This document shows, in pieces, positions 55,703 to 64,000 of a stretch of DNA of 64,000 nt. The translations under genes were made by a program, and so were the position numbers. The first letter of the stretch is position 1, and each line of letters opens with the position of its first letter. The stretch covers positions 310,001-374,000 of the forward strand of contig JANEZZ010000806.1 of NCBI GenBank assembly GCA_026122225.1, given 5' to 3'. This DNA comes from Heloderma charlesbogerti (Eukaryota; Chordata; Lepidosauria; Squamata; Helodermatidae). The notes under the pieces are model-generated. The model saw only the letters and a list, made by a program, of their open reading frames with translations, was not told where the DNA came from and did no database searches.

Positions 55703-55861
55703 AGATTAAAGGAGATCAAGATAGCTGCCAGGAAAGACTCCCTGGGGAGAGTATTTGATAAAACAGGCAATGTGATTAGAAGCCCCTTTTCCTGGAAACC
55801 ACTCAGTACACCTCAGATACTGGGGACACCTGGAGAAGGGTTTCTGATGATGATCTTAGTG

Positions 55862-56196
55862 CAGGGGTAGGCAATGTGGTGCCCACGGGCACCAATGTGC
55901 CCTTGGACATTTTTTTTGGCACCCGCTAAGGGGCCTTACTGCTCTCACTTTTTAAAAAAATTCACACATTTTCTTAGGGGCAGCTGGGATTGCTGTGAAA
56001 TAGGTTTCTGTTGCCACTGAAAACTGTTTAGTGTGTTGGGGCTCAGAGCCTACCTCTGCCTTGTAGTTAGATTTTGGGCAGGTTACTTGTCCTTTGCATC
56101 GCCTCCAGTGGCAAACATTTTATGGTGGTGCCCAGGAGTTCCTCAAATTGCCAAATGTACCCATGGCCCAAAAACATTGCCTAGTGCCTACCTCTG
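55862..56196 (+). mobile_element. Non-autonomous hAT element, GGTAGGCAATGTGG family, copy 3
   Basis: It starts CAGGGGTAGGCAATGTGGTG and ends GCCTAGTGCCTACCTCTG, so the termini are inverted repeats. Flanks are TCTTAGTG (55854-55861) and TCTTAGTA (56197-56204), an 8-bp duplication with one mismatch. 335 bp; no transposase. Best-preserved copy of this family here. Confidence 0.85.
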
Positions 56197-56206
56197 TCTT
56201 AGTATA

Positions 56207-56338
56207 ATAGAATCATAGAAAAGTAGGGTTGGAAGGGGCCTACAAGACCATCAAGTCCAACCCCTTGCTCAATGCAGGAGTCCAAGTCAAAGCATCCCTG
56301 ACAGATGGCTGTCCAGCCTCGTCTTGAATACCTCCTAG
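56207..56338 (-). mobile_element. CR1-type fragment (GAATCATAGAA...GTCCAACCCC)
   Basis: GAATCATAGAAAAGTAGGGT, TGGAAGGGGCCTACAAGACC and ATCAAGTCCAACCCCTTGCT followed by GCATCCCTGACAGATGGCTG. This is the antisense of a widespread amniote CR1 3' region. Confidence 0.7.
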
Positions 56339-56800
56339 TCAGTGGCTAGATGGCCATAGGATATGTCGGTTTCCAGGAACCGACCTTGGAGCCTGTGCTC
56401 CAAGGTCGGTTCCCTGAGAACCTTCCCTCCCTCCCTCCCTCCCTCCCTCCCTCCCTCCCTCTCTCCCACGCTGCCTTGCAGGAAGCTCGGAATGGCCCCA
56501 TGGTCAGAAGAGGAGCACAGAGTGGTGAAAATGGGGTGTTCCTGGGGGCGTTCCAGGGTGGGGAAGGCAGAAATGCTGGTACAACACATCCAATGCATCG
56601 TCCGGCAGCTGTTTCCCCTGCTCCGCCTTCCCGCAGCTAGACAGCTGAAATCAGCTAAAATCAGCTGTCTAGCCACAAATGCAGGGTGGGTGAAGTGCGG
56701 AGGGGACAATCCCCTCCGCTCTTCTCTTGCCCCGCATTGGATAGGTGATTGCCTCCGAGTTCGGAAGTGGCCGCCTATCCTGGTAGGATTGCTGCCTTAG
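56338..56800 (+). mobile_element. GGGAGCAATCC family, copy with an internal (CCCT)n expansion
   Basis: GGCTAGATGGCCATAGGATA, GGTTTCCAGGAACCGACCTT and CTGTCTAGCCACAAATGCAG match the order at 48286-48632. It ends CCTGGTAGGATTGCTGCC. The outermost left end is missing, apparently replaced by the CR1 fragment. A (CCCT)n microsatellite (56408-56463) has grown inside it. Confidence 0.65.
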
Positions 56801-57566
56801 TGTATGAGCAGGTATATGTGGAGACAGGCAATCCTTCAGGTAATGTGGTTCAAGCTGTGGAGGCCTTTAAAGGTCAAAACCAGCACTTTGAATTAAGCTT
56901 ACAAATGACCATTGTACATGAGTGAATAGGAGGAGTCTAGTAGTCCCACGGCATGACCTGGTGGAGAGTTATGGGCCAGCAGAATCCAGGCTCAAGTATA
57001 CCACAAGACAAAAGTAGGAACTAAAAGCAATTGCAAGCAGATGACTCTAGAGGACAAATGTTGGGGCAAGCTGCATGGCAAATGCCTCTAAAAAATAGAG
57101 TCTATTACTTTCTCTGTTTGCCTCAGACCACATTACTATATGTTATGTGAAAAATGTAATTTTTGGCATCACCATAACTAACTGGATATCAAATACATAG
57201 ACCATTTTGCTCAGTATTTTAAGTTGTGATGCTTATGCTAGCTTTCAGCTTCATCTGCCAGAGGTATGTATAGGATAAAGATCTGCGTTTGCCCCTTTCT
57301 TCCTGGTCTTTAAAGCTGCTGCCCTATGCTGCTGCTGATAAAGCACTTAGCGTCGCACTTGGAGACCCATGGAGGAGCATATGAAGACCCGCCCACCGCC
57401 TCTCCAGAGATACCAGCAACCAGTTACTATCAGCAAATAGCAGCAGCAGAGGGCAGGAAGACCAGGAAGAAAGGGGCAAACACATATCTTATCTGCTCCT
57501 TCTTAGCTGCTGCTGTCTTTTATATTCTTTTATACTGTTTTATATTTTACATCTTAACATTTTAAT

Positions 57567-58470
57567 ATGTGCCTGGGAAGTCCATTGAGTAACTCAGGGG
57601 GTCAGGGAGGTGCCACCATAACTGTGATCATGGGTAGGGGGAGGTATGGCGTTGGGGGTTTAACAGGCCAGCTGAGGAGAAGAGGGGCTAGACACCTTAT
57701 GGCTATCCCCTCTTCTGGTTTTTCCCCCAACCTGATGGTTCCTGGCAGCCTTACCAGCTTGCCCTCAGGTCTGGTGTTGCTGCTGCTGAATGCCAGGTCG
57801 GTCCAAAATAAAATCTCCCTCATCCATGATTTGATTGTAGATGAGGGGGCTGACCTGATACGTATTACTGAGACCTGGGTGGGGGAACTGGGAGGGGTTA
57901 TTCTCTCCCAGCTGTGCCCTTCTGGGTACTCAGTGCAGCACCAAAACCGACTCGAGGGTCGGGGAGGAGGGGTTGCCATGGTCTATAGGAATTCAGTCTC
58001 TCTCTAGGCTTCCTGCTCATTCGAGTGCAGATCTTGAGTGCTTGTACCTTGTGTTGGGTACCTGGGACAGATTAGGGATTCTGCTGGTGTACCGCCCACC
58101 CCACTGCCCATCAGACTCCCTGCCTGAGCTGACGGAGGTGGTCTTGGATTTGGTGTTGAGGACCCCTAGGATGATGGTCCTCGGGGATCTCAACTTCCAT
58201 GCCGAGGCCGCTGTATCCAGGGCAGCTCAGGACTTCATGGCCACCATGACAACCATGGGGCTGTCTCAGTATGTCATCGGCCCAACACATATAAAAGGAC
58301 ACATGCTTGATCTTATTTTCTTGGCTGGGCAGGAGGATGGTGATCTGAAAGTGGAGGAATTAACATCTGTCCCTTTGTCATGGTCAGATCACTTTCTGCT
58401 GAGATTTAGACTCTTGGCAGCCTTCCCCCTCTGCAAGGGTGGGCAACCGATTAAAATGATTCACCCCTGA
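57567..58470 (+). pseudogene. CR1 ORF2 endonuclease domain, frameshifted
   Basis: An AP-type endonuclease. In the first frame (to 58006): VLLLLNARSVQNKISLIHDL, then DLIRITETWVGELGGVILSQ with the catalytic Glu. Near 58000 the homologous reading shifts frame. In the second frame: GILLVYRPPHCPSDSLPELT, then MMVLGDLNFHAEAAVSRAAQ (GDLN motif), and SVPLSWSDHFLLRFRLL, with the C-terminal SDH motif. The ORF ends at 58468 with a stop, and a further degraded linker (58470-59080) precedes the RT. The enzyme nicks target DNA during target-primed reverse transcription. This copy cannot make a full protein. Confidence 0.85.
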
Positions 58471-59083
58471 AGGGTAATGGATTCTGATGGATTCCAGAGG
58501 GCTCTGGGGGATTTTCTTGCTGGTATGGCTGGTGCTCCATCAAAGCCCAGGTTGCTCTGTGGAATGCAGAGATGACTCGGGCGGTTGACACGATCACGCC
58601 CAAGCACCTTCTCCCTCTGAGCACAGCCTGGCCAGCTCCTTGGTATACACCTGAGCTGAGGGCAATGAAGGGGAGGGGAGACAGCTAGAACGCAGGTGGA
58701 GGAAAACTCGTGCTGAGTCTGACCGAACACAGGTTAGAGCTCATTATAGAGTCTACTCTGTGGTGGTGAGGGTGGCAGAGAGACAGTTCTTCTCCACCAG
58801 CTTTGCATCTTCTCAGTATCGTCTAGTGGAGCTTTTCCAAGTGGTTTGTGGCCTGTTACATTCTGGGCCAGGGAGAGAGACTGTGGAACCCTTGGTTGCA
58901 TGCTGTGACGAGTCTGCATGGCACTTTGAAGATAAAGTCGCTCAGATTCGTCATGAATTGGACACCACGATTAATGCAGTTCCATTGGTAGAAGTGTTCA
59001 GAGCACCATCTGGTCCAGTTTTATTGAATGAGTTTCAGTTATTGAGGCCTGAGGATGTGGACAAGGTGCTTGGCCAAGTCTGA

Positions 59084-59920
59084 TTGACCACTTGTGTGTT
59101 TGACCCTTGCCCTTCATGGCTTATTACATCAAACAAAGAGGGGATGTCCGGCTGGGTCCAGGAGGTTGTAAATTCCTCCTTGAGAGAGGGAGTGGTGCCG
59201 GCCTCTTTAAAAGAGGCAGTAATCAGACCACTCCTGAAAAAGCCTAACCTGGACCCAGAGGATGTTAACAATTATAGGCCAGTGGCCAACATCCCCTTCC
59301 TGGGCAAGGTGCTTGAGCGGGTGGTTGCAGGACAGCTCCAGGCACTCTTGAATGAAACAGATTATCTAGATCCATTTCAGTCGGGCTTCAGGCCTGGTTT
59401 TGGAATGGAAACTGCCTTAGTCGCCCTGTGGGATGACCTCTGCCAGGAGAGGGACAGGGGGACTGTGACCCTGTTGATTCTCCTGGACCTCTCAGCGGCT
59501 TTCGATACCATGGACCATGGTATCCTTCTGGATAGGTTGTCTGGGTTGGGAGTTGGAGGCACTGCACTGCAGTGGTTCTGCTCCTACTTGGATGGCCAAT
59601 TCCAGAAGGTGGTGCTGGGGGATTATTGCTCTGTGCCATGGCAATTATGCCATGGGGTTCCACAGGGCTCTATTTTATCCCCCATACTGTTTAACATCTA
59701 CATGAAACCTCTGGGGGAGGCTATCCCGAGGTGTGGGCTGAGGTGCCATCAATATGCGGATGACACCCAGCTCTACCTCTCTTTCTCATCAAACCCAGGT
59801 GAGGCAGTGGCTGTTCTGAATCAGTGCCTGGGCACGGTAATGGGCTGGATGGGGGCCAATAAACTGAAACTCAATCCAGACAAGATGGAGGTACTGTTAG
59901 TGGGTGGTTCGTCTACCTAG
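59084..59920 (+). pseudogene. CR1 ORF2 reverse-transcriptase domain
   Basis: A 278-codon open frame with the full RT core. YRPVANIPFLGKVLERVVAG is the pre-RT block; FQSGFRPGFGMETALVALWD follows. LLILLDLSAAFDTMDHGILL is motif A; CHGVPQGSILSPILFNIYM is motif B. HQYADDTQLYLSFSS is the intact YADD active site, and NKLKLNPDKMEVLLVG follows. It ends at a TAG at 59918. CR1 sequence continues in broken frames: LGVLLDPELSLEAQMNSVAQ and YQLRPYLDRDSLATVIHALM at 59984-60247, and LHWLPVHFWARFKVLVLTFK at 60257-60459. Confidence 0.9.
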
Positions 59921-60459
59921 CTAGGTGATATTCAACCTGTTCTGGAGGGGGTTGCACTCCCCCTTAAGGATCAGGTTCGTAGTTTGGGGGTGCTCTTGGA
60001 CCCAGAACTGTCACTTGAGGCACAGATGAACTCAGTGGCACAGAGCACTTTTTATCAGCTTAGGCTGGTATACCAGCTACGCCCTTATCTGGACAGAGAT
60101 AGCCTAGCTACAGTTATCCATGCTCTGATGACTTCTCATCTGGATTACTGCAATGCATTATATGTAGGGCTGCCTTTGAAAACGGTCCGGAAACTTCAGC
60201 TGGTCCAAAATAGGGCAGCAAGTTTGTTAACAGGGACTGGCCAATGAGCTCATATTATGCCAATACTTTTCCAGCTGCACTGGCTACCAGTCCATTTCTG
60301 GGCCCGATTCAAAGTGCTGGTATTAACATTCAAAGCCCTTAACGGCTTGGGGCCAGGTTATCGGAAGGATTGCCTCCTCCCATATGTGCCTGCCCGGACC
60401 TTAAGATCATCCTCAGTGGCCCTTCGTACTTCCTGCCAAAGAAAGTGTGGCGGGTGGCT

Positions 60460-61318
60460 TAGGGATGTCAGAGAATTCCGCCATGGAACTCGGTGAGGCT
60501 GAATGCCAGTGCATTCGGCCCCCTGAAATCTGTGGCGGAACAAAGCCCCCCCCCAAAATGGGCCCGGAACGGAGCACCTACCTGCTGCCGTCTGCTCTGA
60601 CTTGCGAATGGCGGTGGCTACGGCGGCCGCCATTTGCTTCTTCCATGTATCCGTGATAGGTTACGTAAATACTTATGTAGCCTATCACAGCTAACGCAGG
60701 GAAGCCATTTGTGTCCCTGCGGAAGCCGTGATAGGCTACGTAAGTATTTACATAGCCTATCACGGCAAAACTAAGGGAACGCAAATGGTGGCAGCTACGG
60801 CGGTCGCCATTTGCGTTCCCTTTTTTTTCTGTTTTAGCCTATGTAAATATTTACGTAGGCTATTACGGCCAAAAAAAAAAAAAAAAAGGAACGCAAATGG
60901 AGTAGTGGCCACCATTTGCGTTCCTTTTGTTGTTGCTGCTGTAATAGCCTATGTAAATATTGACGTAGGCTAAAACAGCAAAAAAAAAAGGGAACACAAA
61001 TGGCGGCCGCCGTAGCCACCGCCATTTGCGTTCGCTGTTTGTTTGTTTTTTGCCGTGATAGGCTACGTAAATATTTAAGTAGCCTATCACGACAAAATAC
61101 AGGGACGCAAATGGCGGCGGCTACAGCCGCCGCCATTTGCGTCCCTGCAGGATGCCCAGCGGCTGGATGTCTGGCTGCGGGCGGCCCCGGCTGGTGGCTC
61201 TGCAGAATCTCCGCGGAGCTTGAGCCGGCTGGAGAAAATTGGGGGGGAGGGACAGAGCGCCTCCCCCCCACCACGAATGTCACCCTTCGAAAAGGAAAGT
61301 GACTTTCGTACATCCCTA
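60460..61318 (+). mobile_element. Palindromic hAT-like element, copy I, inserted in CR1
   Basis: It starts TAGGGATGTCAGAGAATTCC and ends TGACTTTCGTACATCCCTA. Flanks GGGTGGCT (60452-60459) and GGGAGGAC (61319-61326) match at only five of eight positions, yet CR1 coding sequence resumes exactly after it. The core alternates TACGTA palindromes (60653-60688, 60728-60763, about 60833, about 60940, 61055-61090) with GCAAATGG palindromes. The palindrome at 61100-61147 pairs at 23 of 24 positions. The left minus-strand motif is CAGGTAGGT. The right motif has decayed to AGGAAAGT. Confidence 0.9.
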
Positions 61319-61708
61319 GGGAGGACGGCCTTTTCTGCTGTGGCACCCTGGCTGTGGAATGAGCTCCCTACTGAGGTTCACCTGGCACCTACATTGTATT
61401 TCTTCCAGCGCCAGGTGAACCTCAGGCATTTTAGCATTTTAGCTTTCTAGATGTTTAGCTTTGCTGTTTTAAATCTATATTTTAAATCCCTGCATTGCTG
61501 CTAGGCTTTATTCAGTGGCCCTTTATTCTGGTTGTATTGTTATACGGTGGTTTTAATGTTTTATATATTTTATATTGTTTTATTGTGTGCTCTTTGGTTT
61601 TAATTTTTTGAACCGCCCAGAGAGCTTCGGCTCTTGGGCGGTATAGAAGTGAAATGAAATGAAACGAATGAATGAATGAATGAATGAATGAATAAATAAA
61701 TAAATAAA
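61319..61708 (+). mobile_element. CR1 LINE, 3' part after copy I
   Basis: It resumes GRTAFSAVAPWLWNELPTEV, then a stop, a T-rich 3' UTR, the terminal hairpin CCGCCCAGAG...CTCTTGGGCGG (about 61615-61643) and a GAAT/AAAT tail (61668-61708). It shares coding and hairpin features with the CR1 3' fragment at 13700. Confidence 0.9.
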
Positions 61709-61709
61709 G

Positions 61710-63299
61710 GGTAAAAAGGAGGAGACACAGGGAAGGCAAATGTGGTTGCTTCCTGAAAATTAGGATGTTTGGAGGGTGGGTTTTTCTTAACACAATATTA
61801 GAGTTGAATTTTTAATGCAATATCCAAAATTAATTTCCATGAGTTCCTGTGGGTAATGTTTTGATACCATTTGACATTCGTTTTTGGAAATCATAGATAT
61901 GTCCACCTTTCTTGTATTTTCCTGTTTGATTGTTGTCATATTGTAACACAGAAGTCAGTTGCAAGAAGGCTTCTTTTGGAGTTGGATTTTAACAATGTTG
62001 TCTATCTAAAGCTATTTCAGCTCAGATTGTATGACCAAATGAAACTGGCATACCTCCTTGTCATAAGGCACCAAGCCATCTTGACAGATGGGCATGAGGG
62101 TGAGCAAGCAAGAAACCATGTTGGAGCATTTAATTTGTTAGTAAAGGGCAAAATTCCTGGACAGAATGTTAAAAGTAGGTCTATAAATTAAGGAAAATGT
62201 CACAGATACCCTCTTCTGCTCCAGGATCAATTGTGCAAATAATAACAGTGCTTCTGCATTTCACACAAGATATACACTTCTACTGAGCTAAATGCTCTGT
62301 TGGAAAAGAGAGATCATCACTAAGTTTCAAGTCTTTGTGTGGTATTTTGCCAAATATTATCCCATCTGGAATTTATAGATCACAAAAAAGAACCCAAAAG
62401 GTTTTGGTAGGGAAAAGTCAAAAACCTGATTTGAATGTGGTAGAGTGGCTGCCTAGTCCTGCTTGCCAGAGCTTCATGTGGGTGAGGCTCCATGTTCCTG
62501 GCACCATCTTTGCAGAGAATGAGCCACTTGCTTTGGCATAGAATGGCCTCATGCCAGTTGCAGTAGCAGAGTGCAGGCCTGTGAACATTCCACACAAAAG
62601 CTCCAAGCCATGTGGTTCACTTTTCATAAATATAATGTTAGCCCTGTCACACTCCACCCACCTAGAGCACCACCAAGCATGGGCATCTACGAGATACCAC
62701 TGGCATCATACTTGAACTAGGCTTTAGATTGTGAGTAAATATGGAATGAGCTGCCATGTCACCTGTGCCACCACGAAATCTGGTCAGAAAAGGAAACAGT
62801 TAATTTTTCAGTTTAGTCAAAAGCTGTCTCTGAAGAAATGAGATATCAGGAAGTGAGGTGACCCACATGGTTCAATTAATCATGCTGGCTGGGGGATGCT
62901 GGGAGTTGTAGGACTTTTTACTGTCTAACCATGCCTGGATTGCACCCATGACTCCCTATATAATGTGTTGGTTCCCTTCATCACTCTGGTCTAAGGAACT
63001 TGTGAAGGTGCAAGTACATTCTCGACCCCTGCAGGTGGTTCCTTCCTGATTTCCAGGTAAGTATCCTGTCTTGTTCAATAACTATCCCACCTTCTGTCTA
63101 TCCCACTAGATCATCTGGACACTGTGCCATATAGGTCACATTGGGTACGTCTATGTTACATGAAGTGAAATTATACCTATTTCCTGCTAAACCACACAAG
63201 TTATACTTTTTGTAATGTGGTTGTGTGCGTGTATGCAGAAACACACTCTACAACATAACAGTGTGAATCAAAGATAATTGGAGCTTATCATTTAAATGA
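61710..63299. other. Unique DNA with small relics; no gene
   Basis: 62881-62947 is a single arm of the GCAATCC foldback MITE (CATGCTGGCTGGGGGATGCT to GATTGCACCC). Short frames here have no family signature. Nothing else was recognised. Confidence 0.45.
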
Positions 63300-63482
63300 A
63301 GATTAGTTTGCTTTCCAATCCAGTGCTTTGCATGCAAAAGGTCCCAGGTTCGAGCCCAGGCATCTCTAGATAGAGAAACCCAGGAGAGCCACTGCCAGTT
63401 AGTGCTGACAATATTGGACTAGATGGACCAATGGTTTGATTTGGATTTGGTGTAAGGCAGCTCCCTATGTTCCTATGATAAG
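63300..63482 (+). mobile_element. tRNA-derived SINE, plus strand
   Basis: GTGCTTTGCATGCAAAAGGT then the pol III B box GGTTCGAGCCC (63348-63358). Next come CAGGAGAGCCACTGCCAGTT, CAATATTGGACTAGATGGAC and GGTGTAAGGCAGCTCCCTAT. The A box is weak. The 3' end is near TTCCTATGATAAG. The body is a common reptile SINE. Confidence 0.75.
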
Positions 63483-64000
63483 ACACATCTAGGCTTAAAT
63501 CTATTCACACTTTCCTAGGATTAAAAGGTTAGGTAGTCCAGAAAAAGAAAGTAGAACTGGAAACACCCATTGGCACTACTTATATTGACTTTGGCAAAGA
63601 TGCAGCCTGAAACATTAAGCCTCAGATAAATATAAATGATTAACTTATAAGAAGAATTTTCTGTGTTAACTTAGTAAATGTATGCTAATTCAGTTACCAA
63701 CGTGTAACTATGAAACATAACCAGTGATGTTATTTCTTTGGAACTTGTTTTGGAAAAGATTGCACAGCCCGTAAAGCAATTCTTCACAAAATACATAAAA
63801 GTGTCAGCTTATGTATAATTTATATAACTAATGTTAGTTATGGTCTGCTTAATACTATTTAATGCTGCTGAATGACGTCATGCTTCCTTTTACCCAGTGG
63901 GCGGTGGGTTGGGGGGATTAAAAGAGCAGTAAGAAGCATTTTATAGGAGAAAAATATGTTCATTGATTATTTAAAAAAATAATAATAATGATAATGTAGT
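63483..64000. other. Unique AT-rich DNA; no gene
   Basis: Nothing recognised; the window ends in (AAT)n-like sequence. Confidence 0.5.

Larger units (their letters stand above)
57290..60459 (+). mobile_element. CR1 LINE, nearly full length (5' part)
   Basis: It begins near CGTTTGCCCCTTTCTTCC, with a roughly 270-bp 5' UTR-like leader. An endonuclease region (57760-58440) and a reverse-transcriptase region (59084-59920) follow, with a C-terminal tail to 60459. There palindromic copy I interrupts, and CR1 resumes at 61319-61708. Without the insertion it is about 3.6 kb. Several frameshifts and stops make it inactive. Confidence 0.9.

Noticed and set aside
11152..61318. Helitron origin for the palindromic family
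   Set aside because: Helitrons insert without target duplication and lack TIRs; seven of the two-ended copies have 8-bp duplications and matching termini.
63300..63482. A tRNA gene
   Set aside because: A B box is present, but no cloverleaf can be drawn and the sequence continues into a SINE body.

Overview
The window reads as a stretch of vertebrate nuclear DNA, most likely from a squamate reptile (lizard or snake). It is an AT-rich background filled with transposable elements. The organism call rests on the element mix: CR1 with a 3' hairpin and (GAAT)n tail, two RTE/BovB copies, an L1-clade copy, tRNA-derived SINEs, a MIR-type CORE-SINE, and palindromic repeats with GCAATCCTA ends. No complete protein-coding host gene was recognised. 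The long open frames belong to LINE remnants or are chance frames through GC-rich repeats. Two short open segments with good splice-site contexts (28409-28510 and 37261-37374) are offered only as candidate exons, so the window may be intergenic or inside a long intron. No functional rRNA or tRNA gene and no CRISPR array was seen.

Layout. 0-11 kb is mostly unique DNA with an old LINE fragment, a short hAT-like copy, foldback repeats and microsatellites. 11.1-16.5 kb is the first cluster (A-D) of an unusual GC-rich family built almost entirely of palindromes. 16.5-25.5 kb is mostly unique, with a CR1 3' end and a non-autonomous hAT. 25.5-27.6 kb is a BovB 5' half cut by palindromic copy E. 27.6-40 kb is largely unique, with a solo LTR, a foldback element and small hAT fragments. 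40.2-46.3 kb is the second palindromic cluster (F, G, H, J), with a 5S rRNA-like sequence and a 146-bp minisatellite between copies. 48.3-52.8 kb is a nest: L1 carrying BovB and CR1 insertions, next to a dispersed repeat split by a solo LTR. 55-62 kb has palindromic copy K, a hAT, and a nearly complete but frameshifted CR1 split by palindromic copy I.

The most notable system is the 11-copy palindromic family (about 7.1 kb, 11% of the window). Intact copies start TAGGGATG, end CATCCCTA or CACCCCTA, and are flanked by 8-bp target duplications, as expected of hAT transposons; no transposase is present. Inside, two palindromic modules alternate: one around TACGTA (half-site GTGATAGGCTACGTAAAT) and one around GCAAATGGCGGC. 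In the largest copy they make a roughly 469-bp palindrome of smaller palindromes. Near both ends most copies keep AGGTAAGT, a consensus 5' splice site, pointing outward from the CpG-rich core. Two truncated copies break at or next to palindrome centres.

The nested insertions give a relative order: MIR before palindromic copy A; CR1 before copy I; BovB before copy E; copy B before its solo LTR; L1 before BovB and CR1.
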